From contig NC_087118.1 of NCBI RefSeq assembly GCF_963855985.1, positions 4,712,001-4,776,000 on the forward strand: a stretch of DNA of 64,000 nucleotides, written 5' to 3'. The notes beneath the pieces are model-generated. The model had not been told where the DNA came from. It ran no database searches and saw only the letters and a list, made by a program, of their open reading frames with translations. Positions 52,673 through 64,000 of the stretch are shown one piece after another (within the stretch, counting starts at the first letter, position 1; the number at the start of each line of letters is the position of its first letter). Position numbers and translations under genes: made by a program. This stretch comes from Ostrinia nubilalis. Lineage: Eukaryota; Arthropoda; Insecta; Lepidoptera; Crambidae.

Positions 52673-55132
52673 TTATAGTTCTTACTATTACATCTATTCT
52701 AAAATCTTAAAATGACCAATTTTAAAACGATCTTCTGCTCAGTATGTCAGAAATCCATACTCAGAAAAGCATTTCCAGGGCACTTGCGCAGTAATGTCCA
52801 TAAGAATAATACTGTAATGTATTATGATGTTGGAGTTGAGACAGTTAATTCAGCCTTTAAAGGCCGCATTGTATCATATCGCATCAGTGCCGAACGCGAG
52901 CGTGCGCCTAATGGTGAAGAGTTGGCAATAACGTCACCATTGCACTTCATGCATTCTATTTCGTCTAGACTGCGCAAAGTACTTGATTCCGCTATTGCTT
53001 CCCACATCAGTGTGAAAGTAAACTTTGAATTTTTTGTTAAAGTTATTTTGCCCAGAGATGATTCAATGGAAATCAAATCATTTGCAACAGAAAATATTCC
53101 TATCTTTCAAAATTACACGTTCGATGATTTATTAGAAAACGTTTCTCAAGTAATCTGTAAAAAGATAGATGAGTTCCAAGAAAAAGGAAGTGGTTGGTCC
53201 CTTTTAGATATTCTTTATATTGAAACTAATATTAACAAATATTCACCATTAGGTGGTTCTAGTTATATAGATTTGCCAAAAAAAATCAAAGTTAAAAAAG
53301 CTTGTTTAAATGTTAGAAACAGTGATGAATACTGTTTTGCCTGGACGGTAATGAGCGCTTTATATCCTGATGTAAAAAATCCTAACCGAGTATCATCATA
53401 TCCATACTTCACTGATGTCTTGAATGTTGATAATATGCATTTTCCAGTTTCATTAAAAGATATTAAAACTTTTGAAATAAATAATAATGATATCAGCATC
53501 AATGTGTATGGGATAGACGAGAAACAAAATATTATCGGTCCGTTATATAAAACGTTGTTACGAAAAAAACACCATGTTAATATGCTTCTGTTAGAAAAGG
53601 ACTCCAAATCCCATTATTGTCTTATAAAGGATTTAACAAAGTTGGTTCGAAATCAAGTTACGAAGCATCATGGGAAATTACATTTTTGTGACGAATGTTT
53701 GTTATTTTTTAAATCAAAACGAGATCATGATGACCATGTGTGTGGTGGAGTGGTCACGTTATTGCCTGAAAGTGGTACTACGATGCAATTTAAAAATTAT
53801 CATTGCATGCAGGATGTGCCATTCATCATCTACGCAGACTTTGAGACCATATTAGAGCCTTGCTCCGAAAGTACAGGCGCATACACTGCGAAGATACAAA
53901 AACATGTGCCAGCAGCGTTTGCTTATTACATTGTTTGTAATTATGATAATTCGCGTAACCATCTGGTAACGTATCGAGGAACCGACTGTGCTACTGTATT
54001 TGTTAAAAGGTTACAAAAAGATACAAAAAGAATTTACAAACTTATTCAATCTGCGTCTGAAAGTCCTGTTCCTATTATGTATAATGAGGAGGATCAAACA
54101 AACTTTGAAAGAGCTGAGAACTGTTATTTGTGCTCTCATTTACTAATTGATGATAAAGTACGGGATCATTGTCACTTTACCGGTAAATATCGCGGTGCTG
54201 CTCATTCGTCCTGTAATCTTAAATTTAGGATTCCTAAATTTATCCCGGTATTTTTTCATAACTTATCAGGTTTTGATTGTCATTTGTTTATTCGCGAACT
54301 AAGTAGTTTTCCTGGAGAAATAAAAGTTATTCCTAAAAATAAGGAAAACTATATTTCTTTTACCAAGTTTATCCAGATTTCAACTACTAACTTTGTTGCT
54401 GTGCGTTTTGTTGACTCATTCAAATTTTTGGGTACAAGTTTAGAACAATTAGCTAAAAATCTACAGCAAAACGATTTCATAAATTTGCGCGCTCATTGTG
54501 ACAATGAAAGTCAATTGACATTGCTAAGTCGAAAAGGTGTATACCCGTACAGTTACTTGTCAAACTGGCAGGTTTACGAAGAAAAGAACTTGCCCTCAAT
54601 AGAAAAGTTTTATAATCATCTCACTGATGAGGCTCTAAGCCAATCGGATTATGATCATGCAAAAAATGTTTGGCGCTGTTTTAATATAAATAATCTCGGA
54701 GAATATACGGATTTGTATGTAAAGAGTGATGTTTTGATATTAAGCGATATTTTTGAAAAGTTTCGTAAAACATGTAAAATCAATTATGATTTAGATCCTG
54801 CATTTTATCTCACAGCACCAAGTCTTAGCTTTGACGCCATGTTATTAAAGACAAAAGTAAAATTGGAACTGCTTTCAGATTTAGAAATGATACGAATGAT
54901 ACAACAGGGAATTCGTGGAGGCATTTGCTTATGTTCAAAAAGGTATGCTAAATCAAATAATCACTATCAGCATGATTATGATCCCTCTCAACCAAACAGA
55001 TATCTGATGTATGTAGATTGTAATAATTTATACGGCTTTGCAATGTGAAGTTATCTACCTTATGCGGATTTTAAACTTATTAATGAAAAGGAATGTGAAC
55101 AACTCAACATAACAAGTATTCCTAATGACAAT

Positions 55133-55440
55133 TGTTAACACTAACGCCATCCAGCGGCAACTGGAGGAGAAACGACACGTCACAGATTAAGCAAGACATA
55201 CATCGACCGGTGCCGCACAGTTCTTCGGTACTCCGATAGATGGCGCTGTCCTCCATGTATAAAACGCGATGACATAAATTTCGTCTACTTACTTCATTAC
55301 TTAACTTATTAACTTTCATTCGATTACCATTGTAAACGTCAAATAAACGTTATAGTCTAAATTCAAATATAAAATTATTCATTGAGTACGAGTACTACCT
55401 ATCCCAGCTGAACCTGATCTGCTAGTCTGAGGCGCAAACA
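55133..55440 (+). repeat. BEL 5' LTR (promoter and polyadenylation signals)
   Basis: Starts TGTTAACACT, ends GGCGCAAACA. TATAAAA at 55258-55264 and AATAAA at 55342-55347 mark likely transcription start and polyadenylation regions. Confidence 0.95.
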
Positions 55441-55671
55441 TTGGTCCATCTCACCGGAATTCGAGGAAACCAGTTACCTACATCGATAGCCTACGCATCA
55501 GCATCAGCAGGCACCATCAGAAGCATCAGCCAGGTCGTATTCCCTCCCCTTCGTGTCCTTCCAGATCATTTGTACTAATACCGTGCCTTTTCTCCCAGGG
55601 AAATCAGCCGTTCATCAGCCGTTCACCGTGAAACTGTGAGTACTTTTCCTTTGCTTTCTTTAGACCCCAAA

Positions 55672-57008
55672 ATGAGTGTAGATAGTAGGAAATCTAATTT
55701 GGAACTACCAAAATCTCCCGTTAAATATAATTTAAACGATCTTAAACGTGTGCGTGGTACTTTAAAATCCCGTATTACTCTTTTACAGAAATTTGTAGTT
55801 AAATTTGAGCTAGATACACCTACCCTCTTGCAAAAATCTGAATTAGAAATTCGTTTGCAGAGTGCTAAAGATACTTTTCAGGAATTTAATAATATTCAAA
55901 GTAAAATAGAAATGTCAGTTGATGAAACAGAGCTTGATGAACAATTAGAATATCGAGACACATTTGAAAGTTCTTATTTTAGTATTCTAGCAGTGATTCA
56001 TCAGTTAATTAAACCGGAAAGAGACTCTAAAGGTTCTGAAAGTTTAGCACAGCAACAAAAAACTGTTACTAATATCAAATTACCAGATATTAAACTACCT
56101 TCCTTTGATGGGTCTTATGATCGTTGGCTTGAATTTAAAAATTCATACTTTTCACTTATTCATAAACGAAGTGATCTAGATTTTATTCAGAAATTCCACT
56201 ATTTAAAGTCATCCGTCAGTGGTAGCGCTTTACAAGTCATAAGTGCATTAGAATTTACGGGTTCCAATTACATTCACGCATGGGAGTTATTGGAGAATAG
56301 GTTTCATAACGAGCGACTTTTGGTGCATAATCATGTGAAGGCATTATTTAATGTTCCGTCTGTCACTAAGGAATGTTCACAACAGATTCGATTGTTAATT
56401 GATAGCATATTACGTAACTTACGGGCTTTAAAATCTTTAAATGAACCGACAGACAATTGGGATACATTAATAATTTACTTAATTATTTCAAAGCTAGACG
56501 TATCAACTGAACGGGAATGGGAAAATCACAAAGGTTCAATTATTCGATCTAACACGCACACAAAAATAACCTTAGACGAATTATTGAAATTTTTACGTAA
56601 CCGAGCAGATACGTTAGAAATGATTCATTTAAATCGTCCTAAAGGCACCGTTACTTCCGTTCGAAACACTTATGACTCAAAACGGCAACAATCACAAACC
56701 ACTCATAGTTATGTCACTACGAATAAACCTAAAGAAAAACGCATACGTCACTGTTTAATGTGTAAAGACAATCACGCACTTTATGCCTGCACAGTTTTCT
56801 TAAATTTACCCATAGAAAGTAGATTAACATTCGTGGATGAACATAAACTTTGCCGTAACTGTTTGCGTGCCGGTCATTCAATTACTGACTGCTTATTCGG
56901 TCCCTGTAAACAGTGTCAGTCGAAACACAACAGTTTATTACATTCAGATATAAATAAACTTGACGGTCAATCGAAATTAATAAATAAAAATTTGAACGGT
57001 AGTAACAC
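55672..57008 (+). pseudogene. BEL Gag, cut by the 742-bp element
   Basis: The start is the first ATG (55672, MSVDSRKSNLELPKSP); the frame is open from 55636 through a GTG. An N-terminal helical region (TLKSRITLLQKFVVKFELDT) is followed by the gag domain typical of BEL (LPDIKLPSFDGSYDRWLEFK, FHYLKSSVSGSALQVISALE). Then come Cys/His knuckles (CLMCKDNHALYAC, CRNCLRAGHSITDC, CKQCQSKH). The frame is broken only by the insertion at 57009; coding continues in the same frame after 57750. It would package the element RNA. Confidence 0.9.
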
Positions 57009-57750
57009 CAGGCCTCCGTCACAAACCTCCGTCACTCGCCTATGCCGGCCGAGATATTTACCTACAGCGCGCGACAACTTCAAGTTGCAAATCAGTCAGG
57101 ACCGCCACGCGCCTGTGAGCACACGCGTATTTCTATACACGCTCGGTCGATCATCGTCACAATCAATGTTTATTGTTCCAACAGCACTGTTATCCTTCTT
57201 TAATGTAAAATCGTAGTAGGTATTTAGGAATAATAATTAACTGTACTAATTTAAATAATTAAAAAAAGTACACTTTTTAAATAATTTTGAAATACTTATG
57301 ACAAAAAACTGTAGCAAAAAAATTATTTTAGCTAATATAAACATTAACTTACTTCACCGTGTCTATTTTCCGACACTACACCTTTTAAAACTATTTGTCC
57401 AATTTCGAATTATTGCAATACTGAAGTTTATTAATAGGTACTTTAGAGATGGTACGATTATACAAACACCACTAGATTATAGATTACCAATCGTAAATAC
57501 AATAAATGCTTCTTAAAATTAAGTTATTATTTATTTTACTTTGCTTATACAACCCTGACGCTTGAGCTGCGAGGTAGATCAATTCTGAACACAAAAAATT
57601 TGCGCTCTTGTGAGCGTAGTAGTAAGGTGCGATTTCGAATGCACCATGTGCGTTGGATATTTTGCATTATTATTATTACCGTTAAAATGTCGACATCTGA
57701 TCCTACATAAAGGAGTGCAATTTCTGTTGCTACTATTATGTATTCTGTGG
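57009..57750. mobile_element. Unclassified 742-bp element, copy 2 (uninterrupted)
   Basis: Flanked by TAACAC (57003-57008 and 57751-57756), which restores the BEL frame when one copy is removed. Same ends as 16027-18320: CAGGCCTCCG and ATGTATTCTGTGG. GC-rich left third (GCCTATGCCGGCCGAGATA), AT-rich middle. No LTR, inverted repeat or poly(A) tail seen. Confidence 0.85.
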
Positions 57751-60092
57751 TAACACATCGACCGCCTTGCATTCCTCAACCGTTAACTCGAGTACGCCCA
57801 ACATACTGCGCGGTACACAAATTGTGTTTCTTTCCACTGCGTTGATAGAAGTTGCGGACGATAAAAACGAATTTCATACCGTCCGAGCTCTTCTTGACAA
57901 CGGAAGTGAACATTGCATTATTACAGAAAACTTATGTAAACGTTTAAACGCATCTTTATTACAGTCCACTATACGTATTTCAGGAGTAGGACAATCGGTC
58001 TCTCACTCTAATAAATCGTGTAATATTCATATACGTTCTAAGTTGAGTGATTATAATGCGAATATTACTTGCTTAGTTTTGCCGAATATTACTATGCGTG
58101 TACCTTCAAATCACATTAATTGTGATCTCATACGAATACCAGGTAATATTTCACTGGCAGACCCCACTTTTAATGTACCTTCAGAAATAGATATTTTGAT
58201 AGGTGCTGATACGTTTTGGGAGTTATTAAACGTTAATAAAATTCGATTACCTAACGGTCCGTTCTTACAAGATAGTAAGCTAGGCTGGCTTGTTTCAGGT
58301 CCGTTGTATACAGACAGCTTGCGCATTAATAATCAAGTGTCTTGTAATTTTTCTCAAGGTTTAGATACGGAAATTCGTAAATTTTGGGAAATAGAAAATA
58401 TTCCTAAACGTCTTGTTCTCACTGAAGATGAGTTATTTTGCGAGAAATTATTCGAAAGCACAACTAAACGAGAAAAAAACGGTAGATTTTCAGTTAGAAT
58501 ACCTTTTAAAGATTCTACAAATAATCTTGGTGAATCATACACGATGGCTTATAATAGGTTTTTATCTTTAGAGCGAAAATTAAATAAATTACCTGAATAT
58601 AAGAAAATGTATTGTCAATTTATGCGTGAATATGAGGAATTAGGACACATGACACATATCCAAACATATGGCTTTCCTAATTACTTTCTTCCTCATCACG
58701 GTGTTTACCGTGAAGGTAGCCTAACAACTAAATTGCGAGTAGTATTTGACGCGAGTGCAGTCACGGCATCAAATAAATCACTTAATGATATTCAATACGC
58801 CGGACCGCCTCTTCAAAATGACACTTTCTCAATCTTATTAAGATTTAGGCAGCACAAGCACGTCGCATGCGCGGATGTAGAAAAAATGTTTAGGCAGGTA
58901 AACATACAAGAGGATATGAGACAATATCAATTAATCCTCTGGCGTGAAAATCCGTCTGATTGCCTAAAGGTTTATCAATTAAACACAGTCACTTATGGCA
59001 CTGCATCCGCACCCTACTTAAGTATGCGTTGTTTACAACAACTTTCACAAGAGTGTGACGACAAGGAAGTAGCTCGTGTCATTAGGGAAGACTTCTGTGT
59101 AGACGATTTAATCACAGGCCACGACGATCCTCAATCATTAATAAAGATATGCGAAAAAACATCTAAAGTATTGCAATCAGGTTGTTTTCCACTTCGAAAA
59201 TGGACCTTAAGTAGTGACATTACGCAACAATGTTCAAAGGAACTTTCGATTGGCGAACTAATTCAAAACAAAACGTTAGGATTGGGCTGGTTAAATTCTA
59301 CTGATGAATTATATTTTGCGTCTAAAATCGACATGAAAGAAAATACAATACTTACTAAACGTCGTATAGCTCCAGCTATTATCATTGCCAAAATATTAAT
59401 TCAAAAGCTGTGGCTTCTAAAAATAGATTGGGATGCGACCGTACCCGATGACGTCACACATACTTGGTTTAACTTCATAGATTCTTTGCAATGTCTCGGT
59501 GATTTACGCATCCCTCGATTCGTAAGGAGTGTTCACACTCAACACACCGAGTTACATATTTTCACAGACGCATCTCAAGATGCTTATGGGGCGTGTGCAT
59601 ACGTGCGTACATTAGACGGTTCAGATGTAATTGTAAAATTACTTTGCGCAAAAAGTAAAGTAGCACCCCTCAAAGTCATAACTATACCTAAACTTGAGCT
59701 TTGTGGTGCTCACATAGGGGCAAAACTTTATGAAAAAATTATTGAATCACTTTCATTAAAATTCAATAAAGTTTATTTTTGGTCAGACTCCACCATCGTT
59801 TTGGGCTGGCTTCGTATGTCTCCTCATTTACTTAAAACGTTTGTACAAAACCGAGTTACTGAAATAAACGAGTTAACTGGTGGCATGCCGTGGTTGCATG
59901 TAAATGGCAAAGAGAACCCGGCAGACTTAGTATCTAGAGGCCTTAACTTGGGATTGCTTAAAGATTCTAAACTTTGGTGGAACGGACCCGATTTTTTGAG
60001 TAAATATGATTTCATTAATTCAAATATTTCCGATTATAATGATAATTTAATAAATAATATTAGCCTGCCCGAACTTAATTTAAAGAAATTAA
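57751..60092 (+). pseudogene. BEL Pol: protease, reverse transcriptase, RNase H; interrupted by piggyBac
   Basis: Protease-like RALLDNGSEHCIITENLC near 57890. Reverse transcriptase with TTKLRVVFDASAVTASNKSL, ADVEKMFRQVNI and the BEL-type catalytic DFCVDDLITG near 59095. RNase H with IFTDASQDAYGACAYVRT, IPKLELCGAHIGAKL, VYFWSDSTIVLGWLR and NGKENPADLVSRG. No stop until the TTAA insertion at 60089-60092; the frame resumes after 61061. All catalytic residues appear intact, so disruption is due only to the two insertions. Confidence 0.93.
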
Positions 60093-61057
60093 CCCTTAAC
60101 CACCTACCTGCGGTCTCAGAGACCGCAACAATTTTTCAAATTCAAATGTTTCCGCGTGTGAGTGGCGTGCGACAAAGCGCGTTCATGTACCTTTTCTACA
60201 CACCATTCGGTGTCGCGCTAGTGCTCGGCGAGTGTGTACGTGCACGCGTTTGGCCAGGGTAAGTAAAATAAATTCGCCAGCGGTCTCTGTGACCGCACGT
60301 AGGTGGTTGTGTGACTTTTTATTATTACTGTTTTAGAATCAAAATGAGTAAAAATGACGAAAATATTATGAGATGGCTTCAGCAAGAAATCTCGGACGAA
60401 GATGACCTTTCTGGCGACGATTGCATCCACGTCAAACATGATGTAAGCGTTGATCAAGAGCAGGCTGAAGAGAGTGGATCTAAATCTGAAATTGAGGGTG
60501 ACGAAGACGAAAATGATGATGATGATGACTTGAAGTTCGTAAAACATGCTTTACGTATCATCCAAAAAAGAAACGCAACACGGCTTACCTATGTTTCGTG
60601 TGTAAAGTACCTATTTGTTTGGAGTGTTCGCAAAAAATTAGTTGTTACTGCCGCGAAAAAATGCATAAGTTGAGGCTTTGCAATTTTGTTATTCTTTTTA
60701 TTTTTTGTTTAGTTTTTTTATTTGATTTTATTTTTAGTTTATTTAAATTATTAGAAATAAGAAAAAGAAGTGAAAAATTTAAGCATTTTAGAATAAAGAT
60801 CTCATTTTCTTAGTACAGTTATTTTTGGTGCCATATTCCTTATTTCATAGATATTATTCCATTTTTATAAAACTTTTATATTACTTTTGCTAATTTGTGA
60901 CGCTTAAATAAAGGAAATAGGTATAGACATGCATTTTATTTAATCGAACTTTAATTTCTTATCACAGATCCCAAAATAATCGCAATAATTTATTAGCGGT
61001 CTCTGTGACCGCACGTAGGTGGTTAAAGGACAGAAATAGGTGCTAGGTGGTTAAGGG
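60093..61057 (+). mobile_element. Internally deleted piggyBac-like element (965 bp)
   Basis: TTAA on both sides (60089-60092 and 61058-61061), ends CCCTTAACCACCTA and the inverse of the right end CCCTTAACCACCTAGCACC. Internal copies of GCGGTCTCTGTGACCGCACG occur at 60281-60300 and 60995-61014, with a related GCGGTCTCAGAGACCGC near 60110. Confidence 0.9.
60344..60673 (+). pseudogene. piggyBac transposase remnant: N-terminus joined to Cys-rich tail
   Basis: From ATG 60344 the frame gives an acidic N-terminal region (MRWLQQEISDEDDLSGDD, then a run of Glu/Asp with DEDENDDDDD), typical of piggyBac transposases. The catalytic core with its Asp triad is missing. Near 60590-60680 the neighbouring frame encodes the C-terminal zinc-binding tail (CFVCKVPICLECSQ, KISCYCREKMHKL). 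The joint, near 60585, is out of frame. It cannot cut DNA but keeps the element-end recognition tail in coding order. Confidence 0.8.
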
Positions 61058-61061
61058 TTAA

Positions 61062-62611
61062 GTTATTTTTCTCATAAAATGCCACATTTAATAGATTTCA
61101 ATCGATTTTCATCAGTTACTAAATTAATTCGCACCGTTGCTTATGTACTCCGCTTTATAAACAAGATGCGCTTGCGAGCAAAGGAACGCCATAGTGAAAA
61201 AACAAGTTCCTTGTCAGTCGACGAGCTAAATCGATCAGAGCGCGTCGTCTGTAAACTTGCACAGTTACAGTCGTTTCCTCATGTTTATGAGTGCCTAAAG
61301 AGCGGAGTGTCAGTTGATAAGTGTGACAAGGATGAGAGGAAACGTGTGTTAGGACTGAATGTGTTCCTAGATGAAGCTGGACTAATTCGAATCAGAGGAA
61401 GATTAGGTAATTCTTCAAGTTTTGAATACGATAAAAAACATCCAATTCTACTGTGCAGTAATAATCGTTACACTATGTTGCTTTTTAGGGACGCACATGT
61501 GAAATTAATGCACGCAGGCCCACTTCTACTAATATCACACATGCGTGAATGTTACTGGCCTCTCAAAGCAAGGAATTTGGCAAGAAAAATCGTTAGTGAA
61601 TGTGTGATTTGCACCAGAAACAAAGGTAAAACTTTATCACCTATTATGGGGAATTTACCTAGTGCTCGCGTAGAACCTGGATACCCCTTCATACGTTGTG
61701 GTGTAGATTATGCTGGGCCAGTGATGATATTAAACAGAAAAGGAAGAGGGTCTAGATTAATAAAAGGTTACATTTGTTTATTCATATGTTTTATTACTCG
61801 TGCTATACATTTGGAGCTCGTTAGTAGTCTTTCTTCAAATGATTACATATTAGCCTTTAAACGTTTCATATCTCGACGTGGGAAACCGGTAGATATGTTT
61901 TCAGATAACGGGAAAAATTTCGTAGGAGCAGAAAAAGAACTTTCTATATTTTTAGATGACAATTTTGAACAAATTTCAAATTTTGCCACGCACAATAGTA
62001 TCAAGTTCCATAGAATACCTGCTTATGCAAGTCATTTTGGAGGTCTCTGGGAAGCGGGGGTGAAGTCTTGTAAGTTTCACCTTAAACGTGTTGTAGGAAA
62101 CGCTAATTTAACTTATGAGGAGTTTAGCACGGCATTAGTTCAAATCGAGGCCGTCCTGAACTCCCGCCCCATGTCACCTCTGTCCTCAGATCCAAACGAC
62201 CTTCTACCATTGTCCCCTGCTCATTTCCTCATCGGCCGACCGCTGACTGCGACTGGTTCACGAGACCTGAGCTGTGAGCCAACCAGCAGCCTGACACGCT
62301 ATCGCCGAGTAGAACAACTGCGACAACATTTTTGGAAGCGATGGGCAACCGAGTACATCTCTGAGCTGCAGCTGAGAACTAAGTGGAAACAGCATGCTGA
62401 AGACATCAAGCTTCACAGCCTTGTGCTCATCAAAGAAGATCACTTGCCACCTCTGAAGTGGAGGCTGGGACGAGTTATACGTCTGTTCCCAGGCAAAGAC
62501 GGCGTATCTCGTGTGGCTGACATACGCACAGCATCTGGCATAGTCCAACGCGCCTTATCCAAGATCTGCCCACTGCCAGTGCAGCCCATTGAAGATGAAA
62601 ACCGATCCTGA
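61062..62611 (+). pseudogene. BEL Pol: integrase part
   Basis: It continues the pol frame (LIDFNRFSSVTKLIRTVAYV, RVLGLNVFLDEAGLIRIRGR). The zinc site is HVKLMHAGPLLLISHMRECY and CVICTRNKG. The core has catalytic Asp in RCGVDYAGPVM and DMFSDNGKNFVG, and Glu in HFGGLWEAGVKSCK. The tail LPPLKWRLGRVIRLFPGKDG, DGVSRVADIRT is the BEL-specific C-terminal domain. Stop at 62609-62611, 43 bases before the 3' LTR. Confidence 0.93.
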
Positions 62612-62654
62612 ATAAGTTCCCATTTTGGAAGTGATACTCCCAAGGCCGGGGGTA

Positions 62655-62962
62655 TGTTAACACTAACGCCATCCAGCGGCAACTGGAGGAGAAACGACAC
62701 GTCACAGATTAAGCAAGACATACATCGACCGGTGCCGCACAGTTCTTCGGTACTCCGATAGATGGCGCTGTCCTCCATGTATAAAACGCGATGACATAAA
62801 TTTCGTCTACTTACTTCATTACTTAACTTATTAACTTTCATTCGATTACCATTGTAAACGTCAAATAAACGTTATAGTCTAAATTCAAATATAAAATTAT
62901 TCATTGAGTACGAGTACTACCTATCCCAGCTGAACCTGATCTGCTAGTCTGAGGCGCAAACA
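62655..62962 (+). repeat. BEL 3' LTR
   Basis: Reads the same as 55133-55440 at every base I compared. TATAAAA at 62780-62786 and AATAAA at 62864-62869. Followed by the second ACAAT and then polB sequence. Confidence 0.95.
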
Positions 62963-64000
62963 ACAATGATTATGGATATATTCTCGAAGTTGATTTGGAA
63001 TATCCTGAGAATTTGCATGATTTACATAATGATCTTCCATTTTGTGCAGAAAACTTTACTCCACCCGGTGCCAGAAATGTAAAACTTATGCCAAATTTGT
63101 ACAATAAATATAACTATATTATCCACTACGTTCATTTAAAGACATGTATTCAACATGGATTACGCCTAAAAAAAATTCATAAAGGAATATCGTTTAGACA
63201 AAGCCCATACTTAAAGGAATATATATATTTAAATACTCAGTTGCGACAAAATTCAAATTCGTTATTTGAGCAAGACTTTTTCAAATTGCTTAACAACAGC
63301 ATTTTTGGAAAAACATTAGAAGACACTGAACGAAGAGTAGATGTAAAACTTGTTAGCACGTGGCAGGACGAGCGGAACAAAACCAAGAAATGTTTTACCG
63401 CTGAACAATTGATATCACGTCCTAATTTTCATAGTGTGTCAATATTTGATGAAAATTTAGTAGCTATACAATTAAAACGTGAAAAAGTTATTCTTGACAA
63501 GCCCATATACATTGGTTTTACGGTCTTAGAGCTCTCCAAAAATCATATGTACGATTTTCATTATTCAGTAATGAAAAATTACTACCATGATAAACTGTCT
63601 TTATGTTATACTGATACTGATAGTCTTTTGTACTCTATAGAGACAAACGATTTTTATTCAGACTTGAAAGAAAACTTTTTTAATTACTTTGATACTAGCA
63701 ATTATGTATCGAACAATTGTTTTGATATCATGCCTAAAAATAAAAAAGTTCCTGGATTATTCAAAGATGAATTAGGGGGAAAAATATTACTTGAGTTTGT
63801 AGGACTACGATCGAAATTATACAGTATTAGAACAAACAGTCATGAAGTAAAAAAAGCAAAAGGAGTAAAAAAAAATGTAACCAATAAACTGAAATTTTCT
63901 GATTACACCAATGTTTTATCAACTGGTATAGAGTTACGAGGTAAAAATATTCTTTTTAAAACAACAAAGCATCAAATTTTTACCACAGAGCAAAACAAAG

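Larger units (their letters stand above)
55133..62962 (+). mobile_element. BEL/Pao LTR retrotransposon, very young, with two internal insertions
   Basis: Two 308-bp LTRs (55133-55440, 62655-62962) look the same throughout; 5-bp duplication ACAAT. Single gag-pol frame once the 742-bp element (57009-57750) and the piggyBac derivative (60093-61057) are discounted. A purine-rich tract (GGCCGGGGG) precedes the 3' LTR. The primer site follows the 5' LTR (TTGGTCCATCTC); I cannot name its tRNA. Confidence 0.96.
52675..64000 (+). pseudogene. polB: Second Maverick polB copy: nonsense codon, split by a BEL element, runs off the window
   Basis: Homology to the first Maverick begins at 52675, 37 bases before the ATG at 52712, and is nearly identical. 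TGC becomes TGA at 55046-55048, just after motif A (NNLYGFAM). 84 bases later the BEL is inserted (target ACAAT at 55128-55132 and 62963-62967). Coding resumes at 62963 and includes motif B (NNSIFGKTLED) and motif C (YTDTDSLLY) to the window edge. Further changes include Asp to Tyr near 63225. Nothing upstream of polB from the first Maverick is present, so this is a truncated second insertion or partial duplication. Confidence 0.93.

Noticed and set aside
54900..55133. Programmed stop readthrough at the TGA in the second polB
   Set aside because: The first copy has TGC at the same codon; a single point mutation in an otherwise decaying copy is simpler.

Overview
The window is eukaryotic and most likely from a moth or butterfly (Lepidoptera). 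This rests on repeat types rather than on any host gene: many short Helitrons with a TC start, a CTAG end and a terminal motif close to CGCGGACGAAGTCGCGGGC; tRNA-derived SINE pieces of the type common in moths; an AT-rich background; and families (DIRS, Copia, BEL/Pao, Gypsy, piggyBac, Maverick) that occur together in insects. I could not identify a single convincing host protein-coding gene. Almost everything is mobile DNA, much of it nested.

Layout. 1-1014: tail of a broken Copia element. 1015-3206: unassigned. 3207-15860: a DIRS-type tyrosine-recombinase retrotransposon, interrupted by an intact and very young Copia (4818-9234, target duplication CCTCT), by a Helitron pair (11652-13239) and by a small Helitron (15232-15435). 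15984-18840: a four-level nest (Helitron, then a 742-bp-type unclassified element, then a TA-flanked inverted-repeat transposon, then another Helitron). 19490-26930: LINE remnants, two inverted near-identical Helitrons and, between them, a perfect 780-bp pentanucleotide array. 26939-29757: pieces of a Gypsy element on the minus strand.

29758-51421 is the main find: a Maverick/Polinton (adintovirus-like) element bounded by inverted repeats of about 185 bp. The right half carries a protein-primed DNA polymerase B on the plus strand. On the minus strand it carries a packaging ATPase, a chromodomain integrase, a phospholipase-A2-like/membrane-active protein, an adenain-type protease, minor and major capsid proteins and several unknowns. 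Several adjacent minus-strand genes overlap by exactly ATGA, and one of them (48 codons) has been squeezed between the two capsid genes. Just upstream of polB lies a multi-exon gene whose exons all break in phase 2 and include a duplicated acidic/basic exon pair. The left third of the element holds no recognisable Maverick gene and is littered with small repeats.

51422-64000: a short unique flank, a GC-rich GGCCGAAG repeat, a LINE tail with poly(A), then a second, nearly identical polB copy (52712 to the window end). This copy has a nonsense codon and is split by a BEL/Pao retrotransposon (55133-62962) with LTRs that read the same throughout and an ACAAT target duplication. The BEL is itself hit by the 742-bp element (57009-57750) and by an internally deleted piggyBac (60093-61057). 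Because the insertions preserve exact target duplications and reading frames, their relative order can be read directly.
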